This document shows positions 14,841 through 16,712 of a stretch of DNA of 16,712 nt, in pieces. The first letter of the stretch is position 1, and each line of letters begins with the position of its first letter. Position numbers and translations under genes: made by a program. Source of the stretch: DATIXJ01 sp035518715. Its GTDB lineage: Bacteria > Bacteroidota > Ignavibacteria > UBA10030 > SZUA-254. Where the stretch lies: assembly GCA_035518715.1 (NCBI GenBank), contig DATIXJ010000089.1, forward strand, positions 1 to 16,712, in the 5' to 3' direction. The notes under the pieces were generated by a model. That model was not told the origin of the DNA and did no database searches. It saw only the letters and a program-made list of their open reading frames with translations.

Positions 14841-15530
14841 CTATTTGATTTCGAGTAACTCGACTTCGAATACGAGCGTGGCATTTGGTCCAATGAGTCC
14901 GCCTGCTCCCCGTTCGCCATACGCGAGCTCGGGCGGAAGGAAGAGCTGCCATTTTGATCCGACAGGCATCAGCTGGAGGGCTTCGGTCCATCCCTTGATA
15001 ACGCCGTTCAGCGGAAATTCAGCCGGCTGGCCTCTCTTGTAGGAATTGTCGAATTCTGTTCCGTCAAGGAGTGTCCCGCGGTAATTCACACTCACTGTCT
15101 GCGTGGCGGAAGGCTTCTTTCCCGTTCCCGCTTTCAGAATTTTATACTGGAGACCGTCGGGAAGTGTCACAACACCATCCTTGGTCTTATTGGATGCAAG
15201 AAATGCTTCTCCCTCTTTCTTGTTCTTATCGGATTGTGTTTTCATAGCGTCCTGGTGTTTTGCCATTACTTGTTGCTGGAAATTTGTCATGCATGCCTGT
15301 ACCTGTTCCTCCGTCAATGCCGGTGGTACACTGTCGATAATATCCCGGATTCCTCTTCCAAGGAGTACGGGGTCGATATCAATCATCTGCTGCTTGAGGT
15401 TTCTTCCGACATCGAGCCCAATGCTGTAGCTGACGCTGTCTTTCTGAGTCTTCAGCTGGACTTTCTCCTGTGTATTTCCCTGGCAGGCGGCAAATACAAT
15501 CGCGAGGACTCCCAACCATACATATTTCAT
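14841..15530 (-). CDS. FKBP-type peptidyl-prolyl cis-trans isomerase lipoprotein
   Basis: 229 aa from ATG 15530, supported by AAAGGA about six bases upstream; the open frame extends further but without a better start. A lipoprotein signal (MKYVWLGVLAIVFAAC) puts the lipidated Cys at 16. Residues about 30-115 form the helical N-terminal dimerisation domain of FkpA/Mip/FklB proteins (DSVSYSIGLDVGRNLKQQ). The FKBP catalytic domain is at about 125-229: VSVNYRGTLLDGTEFDNSY with Tyr150 and Asp161, FPLNGVIKGWTEALQLM with Val177, Ile178 and Trp181, and LAYGERGAGGLIGPNATLVF with Tyr204 and Phe221. The pocket residues are all in place, so it should catalyse prolyl isomerisation and assist folding in the periplasm or on the outer membrane. 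A promoter-like site lies about 55-87 bases upstream. Confidence 0.96.
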   Translation of the reverse strand: MKYVWLGVLAIVFAACQGNTQEKVQLKTQKDSVSYSIGLDVGRNLKQQMIDIDPVLLGRGIRDIIDSVPPALTEEQVQACMTNFQQQVMAKHQDAMKTQSDKNKKEGEAFLASNKTKDGVVTLPDGLQYKILKAGTGKKPSATQTVSVNYRGTLLDGTEFDNSYKRGQPAEFPLNGVIKGWTEALQLMPVGSKWQLFLPPELAYGERGAGGLIGPNATLVFEVELLEIK

Positions 15531-15584
15531 GAAAAATCCTTTCGTTGTGGAAAATTGCGGAGGCAGGCATTTCCTGATTCCATG

Positions 15585-15617
15585 CACAAATTACGATTTT
15601 CCTGCGGGCTTTCCAAA
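15585..15617 (-). promoter_or_regulatory. Putative Bacteroidota-type promoter for the FKBP gene
   Basis: Minus strand: TTTGG (15613-15617), exactly 19 bases, then TAATTTGTG (15585-15593), close to TTTG-N19-TAnnTTTG. Transcription would start near 15578, giving a leader of about 48 bases that includes the AAAGGA ribosome-binding site. This is the best match to the Bacteroidota consensus in the window and one of the clues to lineage. Confidence 0.55.
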
Positions 15618-15640
15618 TTCCGGCACCATCAACATCCGTA

Positions 15641-15668
15641 TTGATATTCTCGCGGAATCCTCTATATT
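15641..15668 (+). promoter_or_regulatory. Putative sigma70-like promoter for the SpmA-like gene
   Basis: Plus strand: TTGATA (15641-15646), 16 bases, TATATT (15663-15668); each hexamer differs from TTGACA/TATAAT at one position. The TATATTG also partly fits the Bacteroidota TAnnTTTG element. Transcription would start near 15675, about 50 bases before the ATG at 15727. It is divergent from the FKBP promoter and about 25 bases from it. Confidence 0.5.
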
Positions 15669-15726
15669 GCGTCAGGAAAATTTGATCTTGTCCGTGTCAC
15701 ACGATGCGGACAGTGATCGCTGAATC

Positions 15727-16712
15727 ATGCTGAATTACATCTGGCTCATACTGATCATTGCAGGAATTCTCGTGGCGGTCGGGAACGACTGGCACGATCT
15801 CTCGAGTGATCGATACCACAACGGAGAAGAAGATTTCGTCTCCATCCAGCTGGAGAATCTCAATAGTGCCGAGATCCGGGTGAACGTTACCTACCCCTGC
15901 CGGATTACGCTTACAGGTGCGAATCACCTTGCCGGGACTACCGAAAGTATGGCTGCAAGCTCTCCCCAAAGCGGCGAACTCACGGTGACAGGCAGGAACT
16001 CGGGATCACTCAAAATATTCGTGACAGAAGATGCGCCGTCTGTTTGGAAGGATCGGCTTTCGGCTCAGAAGAATCAGAACTTCATTGTCGGACAGGTCGG
16101 CTGGAATGACACGAAGGGTGCAGCTCTTGAGCATGCCGCAGTAACATTCGATCCGATAAAATTTCTGTACCTGAAATCGGTTACCAACGACGGCATCATC
16201 GGCAATGCGAAGACTGCAGTCGAGCTGGCCATCGGTCTCATTGGCATCATGGCTCTCTGGCTCGGGCTGATGAGGATCGCCGAGAAGGCGGGGCTTGTTG
16301 CCGTGCTTGCCAGGATCCTGAAACCCGTCACAACGAGAGTATTCCCGGATGTTCCCGCGGATCATCCCGCCATGGGTGCGATGATCATGAATATTTCCGC
16401 CAACATGCTCGGTCTGGCAAACGCTGCGACACCTCTCGGGTTGAAAGCGATGGAGGAATTGAATTCGCTCAACAGGAAGTTGGGGACTGCGACGGATGCG
16501 ATGTGTACGTTTCTTGTAATCAACACGAGCAATGTCCAGCTGATACCCGCAACGGTCATTGCGCTTCGCGCCGCAAGCGGTTCGGCAAATCCCGCTGAAA
16601 TACTCGGACCGGTTCTCGTGGCAACGGCGGTCGCACTGGTCGTCGGCATCACAACTGTGAAGCTTCTCGCGCGATTGCCGGTCTTCAGGAGACAGCTGGA
16701 GGGAGCCGCACA
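15727..16712 (+). CDS. SpmA-like nucleoside recognition (Gate) domain membrane protein, 3' end outside window
   Basis: The only plus-strand gene: 328 complete codons from ATG 15727 with no stop before the right edge. One N-terminal membrane helix (about 4-19) is followed by a hydrophilic, beta-rich stretch of about 130 residues (20-150), then the classic SpmA core: TAVELAIGLIGIMALWLGLM (163-182), LKPVTTRVFPDVPADHPAMG (198-217), ISANMLGLANAATPLGLKAM (223-242), DAMCTFLVINTSNVQLIPAT (257-276) and a helix at 292-315. SpmA is a spore maturation protein in Bacillus, but homologues, often fused to SpmB, are common in non-sporing Bacteroidota and may be transporters of unknown substrate. Whether a fused SpmB half follows cannot be seen. 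The insertion after helix 1 is absent from Bacillus SpmA. No strong ribosome-binding site. Confidence 0.93.
   Translation, partial: MLNYIWLILIIAGILVAVGNDWHDLSSDRYHNGEEDFVSIQLENLNSAEIRVNVTYPCRITLTGANHLAGTTESMAASSPQSGELTVTGRNSGSLKIFVTEDAPSVWKDRLSAQKNQNFIVGQVGWNDTKGAALEHAAVTFDPIKFLYLKSVTNDGIIGNAKTAVELAIGLIGIMALWLGLMRIAEKAGLVAVLARILKPVTTRVFPDVPADHPAMGAMIMNISANMLGLANAATPLGLKAMEELNSLNRKLGTATDAMCTFLVINTSNVQLIPATVIALRAASGSANPAEILGPVLVATAVALVVGITTVKLLARLPVFRRQLEGAA

Noticed and set aside
15529..15723. 64-codon plus-strand frame just before the SpmA-like gene
   Set aside because: It begins on the complement of the FKBP start, spans both putative promoters and has no ribosome-binding site or recognisable content.

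Overview
The window reads as a chromosomal stretch of a Gram-negative bacterium, probably of the Bacteroidota/Chlorobiota/Ignavibacteriota (FCB) lineage. The clues are two lipoprotein-type secreted proteins (an FKBP isomerase and a DUF1684 protein), an SpmA-type protein in a genome region with no other sporulation gene, several TTG starts, and promoter-like sites close to the Bacteroidota pattern (TTTG, about 19 bases, TAnnTTTG). Shine-Dalgarno sites are present on some genes but not all. The lineage is an inference; no rRNA or other marker lies in the window.

Layout. Fifteen recognisable genes, plus one possible tiny leader ORF, run leftward on the minus strand from 15530 to 1. One gene, an SpmA-like membrane protein, runs rightward from 15727 and leaves the window. 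The divergent gap 15531-15726 carries a plausible promoter in each direction. Reading in the direction of minus-strand transcription: FKBP-type peptidyl-prolyl isomerase lipoprotein; secreted GH13 alpha-amylase-like enzyme; DUF1684 lipoprotein; KirBac-type potassium channel; exported Sel1-repeat protein; EttA translation factor; possible 18-residue leader ORF; GT-C-like membrane glycosyltransferase; 66-residue helical protein; small two-helix membrane protein; GIY-YIG-fold protein; RimJ/RimL-type acetyltransferase; 102-residue unknown; GT2 glycosyltransferase; four-helix membrane protein; a second ABC-F ATPase; and a GNAT acetyltransferase cut by the left edge.

How the genes relate. Several pairs are packed tightly: Sel1/EttA are 14 bases apart, DUF1684/Kir 14 bases, the two-helix protein and the GIY-YIG gene share ATGA, and ABC-F/GNAT overlap by 20 bases. 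This suggests several short operons rather than one pathway. Two ABC-F proteins of different subfamilies point to ribosome-linked translation control. The two glycosyltransferases suggest envelope glycan work, and the amylase and isomerase act outside the cytoplasm. No mobile element, CRISPR array, tRNA or rRNA was seen, and no gap exceeds 300 bases.

I see no convincing new multi-gene system. The best leads are a strong ribosome-binding site feeding a tiny ORF coupled to the GT-C gene, a GIY-YIG protein with proline where the catalytic arginine should be, a perfect palindrome against the amylase start with a long hairpin just upstream, and a large beta-type insertion in the SpmA-like protein.
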